A DNA stretch of 63,269 nucleotides from an uncultured Holophagaceae bacterium (GTDB taxonomy: Bacteria > Acidobacteriota > Holophagae > Holophagales > Holophagaceae): contig CAISFO010000016.1 of the NCBI GenBank assembly GCA_903884655.1, forward strand, positions 1 through 63,269. The letters are read 5' to 3'. The notes under the pieces are model-generated. The model searched no databases and was not told the DNA's origin. It saw only the letters and a program-made list of their open reading frames with translations. How positions within the stretch are numbered: the first letter of the stretch is position 1; each line of letters begins with the position of its first letter. Below are positions 54,750 through 62,967 of the stretch, one piece after another. The position numbers were made by a program, and so were the translations under genes.

Positions 54750-55046
54750 ATGAACAAGGCTGAACTGGTCAGCGCCGTCGCCGAGAAGGCTGGCATTACC
54801 AAGGCCCAGGCCGCTGCTGCCCTGGATCAGGTGCTCGGTGGCATTGGCGCCGCCCTGCGTTCGGGCGACAAGGTCACCCTCGTCGGCTTCGGCACCTTCT
54901 CGGTCGCCAACCGCGGCGCCCGCACTGGCCGCAACCCCCGCGACAACAAGCCAATCAAGATCGCTGCCAAGAAGGTTGCCAAGTTCAAGCCCGGCAAGAA
55001 GCTGGCTGACGAAGTCAACGGCAAGGGCGGCAAGAAGCGGAAGTAG
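54750..55046 (+). CDS. hup: HU-family DNA-binding protein
   Basis: 98 residues. MNKAELVSAVAEKAGITKAQ at the start, GDKVTLVGFGTFSVANRGAR in the middle with GRNPRDNKPIKI (the DNA-contacting arm) and a Lys-rich end (KKRK) are HU hallmarks. It compacts and bends chromosomal DNA. The tail after KPGKKLADEVN is slightly extended with Gly and Lys. It is monocistronic: an A/T-flanked promoter, a structured leader and a strong terminator at 55085 surround it, consistent with high, separately controlled expression. Confidence 0.97.
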   Translation: MNKAELVSAVAEKAGITKAQAAAALDQVLGGIGAALRSGDKVTLVGFGTFSVANRGARTGRNPRDNKPIKIAAKKVAKFKPGKKLADEVNGKGGKKRK

Positions 55047-55084
55047 GATATACCTGGCCGGTCCTCAGCCGGATTCCAGGAATG

Positions 55085-55117
55085 ACGGGGCCTGTTACGA
55101 CAGGCTCCGTTTTTTTC
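55085..55117 (+). terminator. Rho-independent terminator of hup
   Basis: ACGGGGCCTGT (55085-55095) pairs with ACAGGCTCCGT (55100-55110) with one G-U pair, 4-base loop TACG, followed by eight T residues. It lies 38 bases after the hup stop. Confidence 0.92.
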
Positions 55118-55308
55118 AACCTACTTTTTTTGTCATTTAACTCACACAAGTTCATTGAAATTCTAGATTCCGCGTATCAGCGGGTCTCCGTCCTGGAACT
55201 GCTGCTAAACCGCAGCAACGCTGGCCCGAGGGCCTGCCACTGGTCAGTGCTCCGCAATTCAGGATCGAAGCCGGGCCTTCCGATGAAAGGGCATCCGACG
55301 AGGTTCCC

Positions 55309-55953
55309 ATGTCCGAAGAAGAAGCCGCGCCTAAGAAGAACTTCAAGAAGCTGATCATCATCATCGTGGCCGCCCTGGTGGTTCTTGGCGGCGGCGGGTT
55401 CGGCACCATGCTCTTCCTGAAGAAACGGGCGGCTGCCAAAATCGCGGCTGCGGAGAAGGCCAAGCTGGAGGCAGAGGCCACTGAAAAGGGCGGCGCAGAA
55501 GGCGCGACGCACGGTGACGAGGACACAGAAGACTGCGGCGATACCGGGGAGAAGAAGGAGGGCGGGGGGCATGGTGGGCCCGAGGCCGCCCCGGTCATGG
55601 TTCTGACGCGAACCCTGAACCTGACCGGTCCCCGGCGCAACGCCTTCCTGCGCTGCGAGCTGAACATCCTGTTCTGCGATCAGGAACTCGGCAAGCTGGT
55701 CTCCGGGGAGAAACCATCACCGGAAAAAAGCCTGATCCAGTCCATCGTGGTGGGGGCCTTGTCGGGCAAGAGCGTGGAGGAGGCTTCCGACCTGGAATCC
55801 CGCGACGCCTTCGCCAAGGAGATCAAGGACAAGCTGAATGAGCAGTTCAAGCCCCATCCACCGAAGGCCGGCGAGAAAGAGGACCCCAAGCACAAGAAGC
55901 CCAAGCGGCCCATCAAGAGCGTGCTGATCGTGGACTGGGCCATCCAGCAATAG
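55309..55953 (+). CDS. fliL: Flagellar basal-body-associated protein FliL
   Basis: 214 residues. A short cytoplasmic start (SEEEAAPKKNFKK) leads into one transmembrane helix (LIIIIVAALVVLGGGGFGTML), an Ala/Glu/Gly-rich linker (about 40-95) and a periplasmic domain with LNLTGPRRNAFLRCELNILF and a C-terminal VLIVDWAIQQ, as in FliL. It stabilises the stator and controls torque. The charged linker is longer than usual. The 262 bases upstream hold the hup terminator; no clear sigma-28 or sigma-54 box was found. FliN follows 74 bases on. Confidence 0.85.
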   Translation: MSEEEAAPKKNFKKLIIIIVAALVVLGGGGFGTMLFLKKRAAAKIAAAEKAKLEAEATEKGGAEGATHGDEDTEDCGDTGEKKEGGGHGGPEAAPVMVLTRTLNLTGPRRNAFLRCELNILFCDQELGKLVSGEKPSPEKSLIQSIVVGALSGKSVEEASDLESRDAFAKEIKDKLNEQFKPHPPKAGEKEDPKHKKPKRPIKSVLIVDWAIQQ

Positions 55954-56027
55954 GGGGAACATCCTGGCATGGCCGTTGCGGCGCCAGGATCCAGGGTCCA
56001 TGCTTTGACAGGACCGGCGGGAGGGAC

Positions 56028-56333
56028 ATGGCCAAGCGGGGGGATCGCATCGACAGCGACCGCGTGCTCAGCTTCGAGCAGGTGGTGGCAGAGCTCATGC
56101 CCTTCATCGACACTCCGCTCAGGTTGGAGATCCAGCTGGGTCAGGCCCGCATGACCATCCGCGAGCTGCTGGAGCTGGACGCCGGGTCCCTGGTGGAACT
56201 CAAGAAGAGCGCCGGTGAACCGATGGACGTGCTCTGCAAGGACCGGGTGCTCCTGCGAGGCGAGGTGACGGTGCTGGAGGACACTCTGGGCCTGCGGGTC
56301 ACCGAGGTCGTTGACTCCGACCGCCGGGTCTGA
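56028..56333 (+). CDS. fliN: Flagellar motor switch protein FliN
   Basis: 101 residues, close to a bare SpoA/FliN domain. FIDTPLRLEIQLGQARMTIRELLELDAGSLVELKKSAGEP matches the core with the conserved LxxGsvveLdk turn, and VYVN-type strands appear as VLCKDRVLLRGEVTVLEDTLGLRVTEV. It builds the C-ring of the flagellar motor with FliM and FliG. FliM is not nearby: the pair FliL-FliN stands alone here, followed by a ThiD-like gene. A role in type III secretion C-ring instead is possible but FliL beside it favours flagella. Confidence 0.9.
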   Translation: MAKRGDRIDSDRVLSFEQVVAELMPFIDTPLRLEIQLGQARMTIRELLELDAGSLVELKKSAGEPMDVLCKDRVLLRGEVTVLEDTLGLRVTEVVDSDRRV

Positions 56334-56375
56334 TCCGGGCTGCAGCGGCCATCCTATGGCATCCTGGGAGTTCCC

Positions 56376-57209
56376 ATGGATGCCACACGTCCCAGTGCCC
56401 CGCCGCTCGCCCTCTGCCTGGGGGGGATGGATCCGTCCGGCGGTGCCGGGATCCTGAGGGACGTCCTGGCTCTCGGGGAGCTGGGCTGCCAGCCCATGGC
56501 GGTGAGCCTGGCCGAGACCCTGCAGAACGGGCTGGCCTGTGCCCGCATCGAGCCCCCAGGCATGGATCCCAGCCAGCGTGTCGAGAACCTGGCGCCCCAC
56601 CTGGCGGGTCGCTGGGGCGTGAAGCTCAGCCTTTGCGAGCTTGAGGAGCAGGCCTTCCGCCGCCTCTGTGCCACCCTCCGGCACCTGGCCCCGCCCATCC
56701 GCATCTGGGATCCCATCCTGGCACCCAGCGCTGGCGTGGGTCTGCATGATGGCGGGGATCTTCGCCGCATGGCCGCCGATTTGCTGCCCATGGGTGGCTG
56801 GGTGGTGAGCCCCAATCGGGGCGAGGCCGCCGCTTTCGCGGGAATGCCCCCGGAGGCCATCCGCAGCGCCCCGGTGGAGGCCTTGGCCTCCCCCTGGCTG
56901 GCAACCGGCGCGGTGGCCGTCTGGCTCAAGGGCGGCCATGCCGCAGGCGACCAGGTACAGGACGTCTGGGTCACCAGGGAAGGCAGCCAACCCCTGGAAG
57001 CCGCACCCAGGCTCCCGGGCGAACGCCGAGGCACTGGCTGTCTCCTGTCGGCGACCTGGCTGGGCCTGCGGCTGCGGGGTCTGGGCGAAGTGGAGGCCGC
57101 GGTCGAGTCCGCCCGCCGGCTGAGGGGCCGCTGGTCCCTGGCCTTCTCGCCCGGTGGCGCCGGACGGCCCCTGTTCATGCCCCTGCCTGCCCTCCAGGAG
57201 CTGTCGTGA
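56376..57209 (+). CDS. thiD: ThiD-like hydroxymethylpyrimidine (phosphate) kinase
   Basis: 277 residues of the ribokinase-like fold. LCLGGMDPSGGAGILRDVLA near residue 10 corresponds to the SDPSGGAGI motif of ThiD; WDPILAPSAG near 110 and RRGTGCLLSATWLGLRLRG near 205 give the anion hole and catalytic Cys or Asp region. Sequence identity elsewhere looks modest, so specificity might differ (pyridoxal or related alcohol). It would phosphorylate the thiamine pyrimidine precursor. Its stop overlaps the start of the next gene (TGATG), so an unknown partner is co-translated. No other thiamine gene is in the window. Confidence 0.8.
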   Translation: MDATRPSAPPLALCLGGMDPSGGAGILRDVLALGELGCQPMAVSLAETLQNGLACARIEPPGMDPSQRVENLAPHLAGRWGVKLSLCELEEQAFRRLCATLRHLAPPIRIWDPILAPSAGVGLHDGGDLRRMAADLLPMGGWVVSPNRGEAAAFAGMPPEAIRSAPVEALASPWLATGAVAVWLKGGHAAGDQVQDVWVTREGSQPLEAAPRLPGERRGTGCLLSATWLGLRLRGLGEVEAAVESARRLRGRWSLAFSPGGAGRPLFMPLPALQELS

Positions 57210-58393
57210 TGACCTTCGAAGGGCGCGGGTTTCTGCTCCGGGCAGCTCCGGACGGACCCTGGGCGGGCTGGGCCGGTTCCCGCTTCCTGGAGGAGGGCCT
57301 GGCTTCCGTTCACGCTGCCCCGGGCAGAGCGCTGGCCCGGCTCATGAATGTGGTCAGCCTGCTCCCGGGGGGCTTCGGCCTCATCTGGGATCATCCCCCG
57401 GCCTGGATGCAGGCTCTGCCGGCCGAATCCCGCCAGGGCTGGTGGGAGGCCATCACCGCCATCCCCCGCCTGAGCCTTCACCTGGGCCCTGAAGCGGCCC
57501 AGCACCTGCCCGGGGGGGCCTTCCGCGGCTGGGTGCATGCGCCCGAGATGCCGGAAGGAATTCTCGGTGAACAGTGGCGACAGGGGGTCATCGGGTGGGT
57601 GCCCCGGTCAGGACCCGCCTGGCAGTTGCCGGATCTTGGGGCGACCTCGGCAGGTGAAGAAGTGTCACCCGGGTGGTTGTGGGGGGATGTGACCCTGGTC
57701 CTCGGCGCCCTCCCCAGCCTGGCCTCCGGAGAAGCCCTGGTGGCCGCCATGTCCGAGGCCCAGGGCACCGCCGAGCGCGGCCTCGCCCAGCGCCTGGCCT
57801 CGGGCGCCTGGGTGGACTTGCCCTTCGCCCGCAAGGCCATCGGCTGGCGGCTGTCCCTGGCCGGTGGCACTGAGTTCCTGCGGGCTGGCGGCGGCTGGCC
57901 CAGCGCCCTGGGCCAGCTGCGGGCCCTCAAGGCTCTGCTCAAGGAGCGCCTCCGCACCCCCGTCCACCTGGGCGCCTGCGGGGATTTCCAGGTGGCCTCG
58001 GCTCTGGGCCGGCAAGCCTTGCGAGAAGGCCATCCCTGGCGGGCCAGCCTGGCCCTTCCGCCCGCACCGGGCGCCTTCACGCCGGGGCTCGCCGCCGATG
58101 CCCGGGATGCCGTGCCTCTGGAGGCCCGGGCCCTGCAGCCGGCAGGCTGGCCCGAGACCCTGGACCTGCCGCCGGTGGCCCTGCTGCGGGTGCCGGCGAT
58201 GCCGCCCGAAGCCGGCGCCCAGACCCTCCTTGGGCAGATTCAGTCTCCGCCAGCCCTCCGCTGGCTGCCCCCGGATCTGCCGCCCCCGGGGCCGTTTGAT
58301 CCGGATCGTCCCTGGGCCCATGCTTCGGCCTATCCCTTCCCGGCAGATCCTGGCAACGGCGTGCAGCGCGGTCTCTTCGAGGACCTCGGCTGA
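57209..58393 (+). CDS. Unknown protein coupled to the ThiD-like kinase
   Basis: 394 residues from the ATG at 57209 (a GTG one codon earlier overlaps the previous stop). I do not recognise the family. It is rich in Gly, Ala, Pro and Trp, with no signal peptide or membrane helix. The stretch LAQRLASGAWVDLPFARKAI followed by WPSALGQLRALKALLKERLR shows a faint similarity to the small-subunit barrel of methylmalonyl-CoA mutase, which would fit the free B12 domain at 25927, but this is speculative. It is coupled to the ThiD-like gene and lies 22 bases before the cation-efflux gene, so the three are probably one operon. Confidence 0.75.
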   Translation: MTFEGRGFLLRAAPDGPWAGWAGSRFLEEGLASVHAAPGRALARLMNVVSLLPGGFGLIWDHPPAWMQALPAESRQGWWEAITAIPRLSLHLGPEAAQHLPGGAFRGWVHAPEMPEGILGEQWRQGVIGWVPRSGPAWQLPDLGATSAGEEVSPGWLWGDVTLVLGALPSLASGEALVAAMSEAQGTAERGLAQRLASGAWVDLPFARKAIGWRLSLAGGTEFLRAGGGWPSALGQLRALKALLKERLRTPVHLGACGDFQVASALGRQALREGHPWRASLALPPAPGAFTPGLAADARDAVPLEARALQPAGWPETLDLPPVALLRVPAMPPEAGAQTLLGQIQSPPALRWLPPDLPPPGPFDPDRPWAHASAYPFPADPGNGVQRGLFEDLG

Positions 58394-58415
58394 TAGGCTG
58401 AAGGTTGGAGCTGCC

Positions 58416-59405
58416 ATGTCCGCCGAACACCTCGAACAGAAATCCAGGATGCAGCTGGCCCTGCTGTCGATCGTGGCGGGCACGGGCCTGCTGGGCCTCA
58501 AGTTCCTGTCCTACAAGATGTCCGGCTCGGTCGCGCTGAAATCCGATGCCATCGAAAGCATCGTGAACGTGGTGGCGGCCATCTTCGCCCTGGGGGCCGT
58601 GATCTTCGCGGGCAAGCCCGCCGACAAGGAGCACCCCTACGGCCACGGCAAGATCGAGCATTTCAGTGCGGCCTTCGAGGGTGGGCTCATCTCCCTGGCC
58701 TCCGTCTTCATCCTGCTGGAGGCCGCCAAGGGCCTCATCTATGGCGTGGAATTGAAAGACATCGGCAAAGGCCTGGCCGTCAACCTCTTGGCCGGCGCCC
58801 TCAACGGCCTGCTGGGCTGGTACATGCTCCAGCAGGCCCGGAAGACGCGCTCCAAGGCGCTGGAGGCCGACGGCCACCACATCCTGTCGGATTTCTGGAC
58901 CACCGTTGGCATCGGCGCCGGCCTGATCGCCGTGAAGGTCACCGGCATCCACTGGCTCGACCCCCTCATGGCCGGGATCGTCGGCCTGCTGCTGGCCCGC
59001 ACGGGCTTCCGCCTGGTGAAGGAGTCCTCCCAGGCCCTCCTGGACATGGAGGATCCGGACATGCTCGAGAAGGCGCTCGCCTCCATGAACACGGTGCGCA
59101 CCTGGGACATCATCGCCCTCCATGAGTTGCGCACCTTCCGCAGCGGCCGCTACACCCATGTGGACGTCCACATCGTCGTGCCCGAGTACTACCCCGTGCG
59201 CCAGGCTCACGACCTGTGCGAGGACTTCGGGAAGAAGGCGCTGGCGGATGGCCCCATCGAAGGCGAGGTCCACACCCACGTGGATCCCTGCTGCCGCCTC
59301 TATTGCGACCGCTGTCCCGCAGAATGCTGCCTCATCCGCCGGGTACCCATGACCGCCAGCCCCACCTTCATCCTCGAAGAAGCCACCGCCGAAGGGCCGG
59401 CCTGA
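58416..59405 (+). CDS. Cation diffusion facilitator with Cys-rich C-terminal tail
   Basis: 329 residues from the ATG at 58416. It has six membrane helices with the metal-site residues of the CDF family: SDAIESIVNVVAAIF and DGHHILSDFWTTVGIG (helices 2 and 5), plus the HPYGHGKIEHFSA loop. It exports divalent metal (zinc, iron, cadmium or similar) using the proton gradient. The cytoplasmic domain (about 215-285) ends with HTHVDPCCRLYCDRCPAECC, adding six cysteines within 15 residues, not typical of the family; a metal-sensing or cluster-binding extension is likely. The stop is followed by a palindromic repeat and a convergent gene. Confidence 0.92.
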   Translation: MSAEHLEQKSRMQLALLSIVAGTGLLGLKFLSYKMSGSVALKSDAIESIVNVVAAIFALGAVIFAGKPADKEHPYGHGKIEHFSAAFEGGLISLASVFILLEAAKGLIYGVELKDIGKGLAVNLLAGALNGLLGWYMLQQARKTRSKALEADGHHILSDFWTTVGIGAGLIAVKVTGIHWLDPLMAGIVGLLLARTGFRLVKESSQALLDMEDPDMLEKALASMNTVRTWDIIALHELRTFRSGRYTHVDVHIVVPEYYPVRQAHDLCEDFGKKALADGPIEGEVHTHVDPCCRLYCDRCPAECCLIRRVPMTASPTFILEEATAEGPA

Positions 59406-59440
59406 CCTGACCCATCCATTTCAGGACCATAGGAAAGCGC

Positions 59441-59535
59441 TGGTCGCGGAAAGCACAGAAACTCACAGAATACGCGGAAGAAAAGCCTGCTGTTCTTCTG
59501 CGGTTTCCGCGCCCCTTCCGCGCATTCCGCGACCA
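59441..59535. repeat. Long imperfect palindrome of the CGCGGAA type (copy 3)
   Basis: Perfect 11-bp arms TGGTCGCGGAA (59441-59451) and TTCCGCGACCA (59525-59535) with further partial pairing inside (ACGCGGAAG, TTTCCGCG, CTTCCGCGC). It lies between the convergent ends of the cation-efflux gene and the Dus gene. Same layout and length (95 bases) as copy 1, with a different arm sequence. Confidence 0.85.
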
Positions 59536-59550
59536 GACTGCTCGGGATGA

Positions 59551-60534
59551 TCAGGCGGCGCCCTGGTGCCTGAGGGCGTCGATGGCGGCCATGAGGGCCT
59601 GGGGATCACTGGCCGCGTGCAGGTTCTGGCGGAAGCCGTGGCCGCCGGGCACGCCCTTGGTGAACCAGGCGCCGATCTTCTTGATCTTGTGCAGGGCCTC
59701 CCGGGGCTCCAGCAGGTCCAGCAGGATCTGGAAGAGCCGCAGGGTGGCATCGATGCGCATCTCGGTAGTCACGACTAAATCCGGCTCCAGGATCTGCCGG
59801 AAGAGGAAGGGATTGGTGAGGGCGCCCCGGCCGATCATCACGGCGGCGCAGCCGGTCTCCTCCACCATGCGGAAGGCATCGGTGGCGGTGTTCACGTCAC
59901 CATTGCCGATGATGGGGTACGAAGTGCCGGCGTCGACCGCTCGCGCGATGATGCTCCAGTCTGCGTTTCCCTCGTACTGCTGGGCCCGGGTGCGGGGATG
60001 GATGGCCAGGGCCTGCACGCCTGCGGCCTCGAACATGCGCAGGAAGTCCAGGAATTCGCCGCGATCTTTCTGCGAGGCGTCCCAGCCCGCCCGCATCTTC
60101 ACCGTCACCGGCACCTGCACGGCCTTCACCATGCCCGTGACGCAGCGCTCCGCCAGCTTGATATCCCGCAGCAGCGCGGACCCCGCGCCGCCCTTGGTGA
60201 CATTGCTGGCCGGGCAGCCCATGTTCAGGTCGACCAGATCTGCGCCGGCAGCCTCGCAGATGACGGCACTTTCGGCCAGGGCCTCGGGACGACCGCCCGA
60301 GATCTGCATGGACAATGGCCGCTCGCCGGTCTCTGCCATCATCTTTTCCGCCTTGCGTGCGTTGCGGATCAGTGCCTCGCTGCTGATCATTTCCGAGACC
60401 ACAAGCCCTACGCCACCGATCTCCCGGATGAACTTGCGGAAGGGTTGGTCAGTGATCTCATGCAGGGGCGCCATGACCAGGCGGTTGGGAATCTGGACGT
60501 CGCGGATGTGGAAGGGGGTGTGCGGGAAGGTCAA
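59551..60534 (-). CDS. dus: tRNA-dihydrouridine synthase
   Basis: 327 residues of the DusB type. IPNRLVMAPLHEITDQPFRKF near residue 16 starts the FMN barrel; LVDLNMGCPASNVTKGGAGSAL near 100 contains the catalytic Cys; VTVKMRAGWD, AIHPRTRAQQYEG and IIGNGDVNTATDA follow, and a C-terminal helical domain (about 245-325) recognises tRNA. It reduces specific uridines to dihydrouridine. Normal length. It is downstream of a hybrid kinase gene on the same strand, with a palindrome in the 91-base gap between them. Confidence 0.94.
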   Translation of the reverse strand: MTFPHTPFHIRDVQIPNRLVMAPLHEITDQPFRKFIREIGGVGLVVSEMISSEALIRNARKAEKMMAETGERPLSMQISGGRPEALAESAVICEAAGADLVDLNMGCPASNVTKGGAGSALLRDIKLAERCVTGMVKAVQVPVTVKMRAGWDASQKDRGEFLDFLRMFEAAGVQALAIHPRTRAQQYEGNADWSIIARAVDAGTSYPIIGNGDVNTATDAFRMVEETGCAAVMIGRGALTNPFLFRQILEPDLVVTTEMRIDATLRLFQILLDLLEPREALHKIKKIGAWFTKGVPGGHGFRQNLHAASDPQALMAAIDALRHQGAA

Positions 60535-60572
60535 AGTTAGGCTCGCTTGCGACCCTAGAGTTTAGCCCGGGG

Positions 60573-60605
60573 ACTCCAGATTTGGCCTGCGGTCAAATCT
60601 GGAGT
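60573..60605. terminator. Perfect palindrome between the hybrid kinase and dus
   Basis: Arms ACTCCAGATTTG (60573-60584) and CAAATCTGGAGT (60594-60605), 12 bp without mismatch, 9-base loop. It is after the kinase stop on the minus strand, without a T-run. Its centre resembles the palindrome inside the ilvC hairpin (31663-31677). Confidence 0.55.
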
Positions 60606-60625
60606 GAGGTCACAGGCTCCCGGCT

Positions 60626-62887
60626 CTATTCGACTGCGGTCCATGGTTCCAGCTGCTTCCGGAGGTTCTTCAAATCGAAGGGCTTGAGCATCAAGGTGAC
60701 ACGCGAGTGGGCCTCCACGAGGCTCACAGCCGCCTGGTCGGCCCGTCCCGTGGCGAGCAAGACTGGCACGAACGGGAGCAGGGTGCGAAGACGGGGAAGG
60801 GTTCCGGTTCCACCCAATCCAGGCATATTCAAATCGAGAATTACCACATCGGGTTTGAACCCGGCTTCGAGGATGGCCAGGGCCGATTCACCACTCGACG
60901 CCGTGGTGGTTTCGTGGCCCAGGGCCTGGAGAATCGCCTGAGTGGAACTCTGCATCAGTTCGTCATCATCCACCAGAAGCACGTTCAGCGTCTTGGTTGA
61001 GGGTTCGGATCGATTCTCCACCACCAGTTCCGCAGTCCTGGACGCAGGTTCGCAAACCGGGAATCGCATCCATACAACGGTGCCATGGCCGGGTTCGCTG
61101 TCGATCTCGATCTGCCCACGGTGGGCCTTGACGATGCTGTAGACCATGGACAACCCCAACCCAGTGCCTTTGCCGACCTCCTTGGTCGTGAAGAAGGGTT
61201 CCAGGGCTCTTTCGAGCACCTCCTGGGGCATTCCGGATCCCGTGTCCTCGACCAGGACTTCGATCCATTCCTTCCCCTGGTTGCGGGTTCGGATGGTGAG
61301 GGTGCCACGTTCGGGCATGGCATCCAGGGCATTGATGCAGAGGTTCATGAAGGCCTGGGTCAAGGCACTGGCATCCCCAAGAATAGGCCTCAAAGCGGGT
61401 TCCAGTTCCATCTGCAAATGAACCCTCGACAGCGTGGTGCGTTCGAGTAGCTCGATCTCTTCGCGGAGAATCACGTTCACATCCAGTTCCTGTCTTTCCG
61501 CGGGGCTTTGGCGTGCAAAGCTCAGAAGCGACTTGACCATTTTTCCGCCACGCTCCCCGGCCTTGATGATGGTTTCAAAGGCCCGGTGGGTGTGGCTTCC
61601 CGGTTGCTGAGCCTCAATGCTGGTCGAGGCCATGCCGAGGATGGCCCCCAACACGTTGTTCATATCATGGGCAATGCCTCCCGCCAGGCTGCCAAGGCTT
61701 TCCATCTTGCGTGCCTGCTGGAGCTGAACCTCAAGCTTGGCCTTCCCCTCATGCTCCAGCCGCACGGCCGCCTCGGCCTTTTCGCGGGAAAGGATCTCCC
61801 CCTTCAGTCGGATGGACATGCGGAACAGGACCAGGGCCACGCTCCCGAGCAGGGCCCCCAGACCACCCAAGACGACGATGACCGTCACCAGCCTGCGATT
61901 GACCTGGCGAACACCAGCTTCGGGCTCATAGATGAACCCCTCCAGGTGAAAATCCTTCGGCAGAAGACCCAATTCCACGTAGGTATCCAGGATGTGCTGC
62001 CACCGCCCAGGGTACATGTAGCCGATGTCCACCAGACCAGGCTGGATGAGTGCTTGCATCTTCTGGGCTTCGTACAGCAGGTAGGCCCGACCACGGCGTT
62101 CACCGTACCGCGCGATGATCCGGTCGGCCAACTCCTCTGGATGCTGCATGGCGTACTTCCAGCCCTTCATGCTGGCTTCACGGAAGGCCTTGACCCGGTC
62201 GGGGTGGGCCTTGACCTCGTCTTCGGAGGTGAAGAGGTTATCGCCGTAGAAATCGATGCCCCCCATGCGGGGTGAAAAAGTCAGATGGTTGAAGTGAACC
62301 TTGTCCAGGAAGTAGGACTCGTCGGTCAGGTAGGCACTCATGCAGTCCACCTTCCCCTGGATGAGATCGTCCGGAACAAAGGTGTGCTCCACGAAGGTCA
62401 TGGTCTTCTCGTTGATCCCTTCCTTGTGGAGGTAGGCGATGAGTTCATCGGCCTGCTTTTCAAACATCACTCGCTTGCCTGCGAGATCGTGAACCGAGGC
62501 GATGCCGGATCCTGATCTGGCCACGAAGACCACAGGGGAGTGCTGGAAGACCGCCGCCAGTACCACCACGGGTTGCCCCCTGTAGCGGGACAACAGGAGG
62601 GCGCTGGAACCCACCCCGAATTGAGCCCGGCCAGAGGCCACTTCCTTCACCACATCAATACCCGGTTCGGCTTCGAGGATTCGCACATCCAGTCCGGCGT
62701 CCCGGAAGTAGCCCTGCTCCTGCGCTGCGTAGTAGCCAGCGAACTGGAACTGATGGTGCCATTTGAGCTGGAGCGTGACCTTGTCCAGGGGGGCCTGGGT
62801 CGCGCCAAGCGCGAACGCCAACAGGCCCAAAATGCCGTTCCGGATGGTGGAGAGAATCATTCGCACAGGAGTCCTGAGCTGTTTCAT
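60626..62887 (-). CDS. Hybrid sensor histidine kinase with NMT1/THI5-like binding domain
   Basis: About 753 residues from the ATG at 62887; an ATG at 62968 would add 27 residues of unlikely sequence. A signal peptide (LLAFALGATQA) leads to a periplasmic domain (about 33-320) starting VTLQLKWHHQFQFAGYYAAQ, the NMT1/THI5-like solute-binding fold that usually binds thiamine or riboflavin precursors. One transmembrane helix (about 334-358) is followed by a HisKA domain with GGIAHDMNNVLGAI, an ATPase domain with EDTGSGMPQEV and GTGLGLSMVYSIV, and a receiver domain (about 640-750) with LLVDDDE and VILDLNMPGLGG. It should sense a small extracellular ligand. No DNA-binding response regulator is adjacent. 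It is 80 bases downstream of rho. Confidence 0.92.
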   Translation of the reverse strand: MKQLRTPVRMILSTIRNGILGLLAFALGATQAPLDKVTLQLKWHHQFQFAGYYAAQEQGYFRDAGLDVRILEAEPGIDVVKEVASGRAQFGVGSSALLLSRYRGQPVVVLAAVFQHSPVVFVARSGSGIASVHDLAGKRVMFEKQADELIAYLHKEGINEKTMTFVEHTFVPDDLIQGKVDCMSAYLTDESYFLDKVHFNHLTFSPRMGGIDFYGDNLFTSEDEVKAHPDRVKAFREASMKGWKYAMQHPEELADRIIARYGERRGRAYLLYEAQKMQALIQPGLVDIGYMYPGRWQHILDTYVELGLLPKDFHLEGFIYEPEAGVRQVNRRLVTVIVVLGGLGALLGSVALVLFRMSIRLKGEILSREKAEAAVRLEHEGKAKLEVQLQQARKMESLGSLAGGIAHDMNNVLGAILGMASTSIEAQQPGSHTHRAFETIIKAGERGGKMVKSLLSFARQSPAERQELDVNVILREEIELLERTTLSRVHLQMELEPALRPILGDASALTQAFMNLCINALDAMPERGTLTIRTRNQGKEWIEVLVEDTGSGMPQEVLERALEPFFTTKEVGKGTGLGLSMVYSIVKAHRGQIEIDSEPGHGTVVWMRFPVCEPASRTAELVVENRSEPSTKTLNVLLVDDDELMQSSTQAILQALGHETTTASSGESALAILEAGFKPDVVILDLNMPGLGGTGTLPRLRTLLPFVPVLLATGRADQAAVSLVEAHSRVTLMLKPFDLKNLRKQLEPWTAVE

Positions 62888-62967
62888 ACCTGGTAATGCT
62901 GCCTCGCACTGCAACTTCCTTCGTGCCTCTCTCGAAATTTGGCGCAGCCGAATTTCGAGCACTTTCA

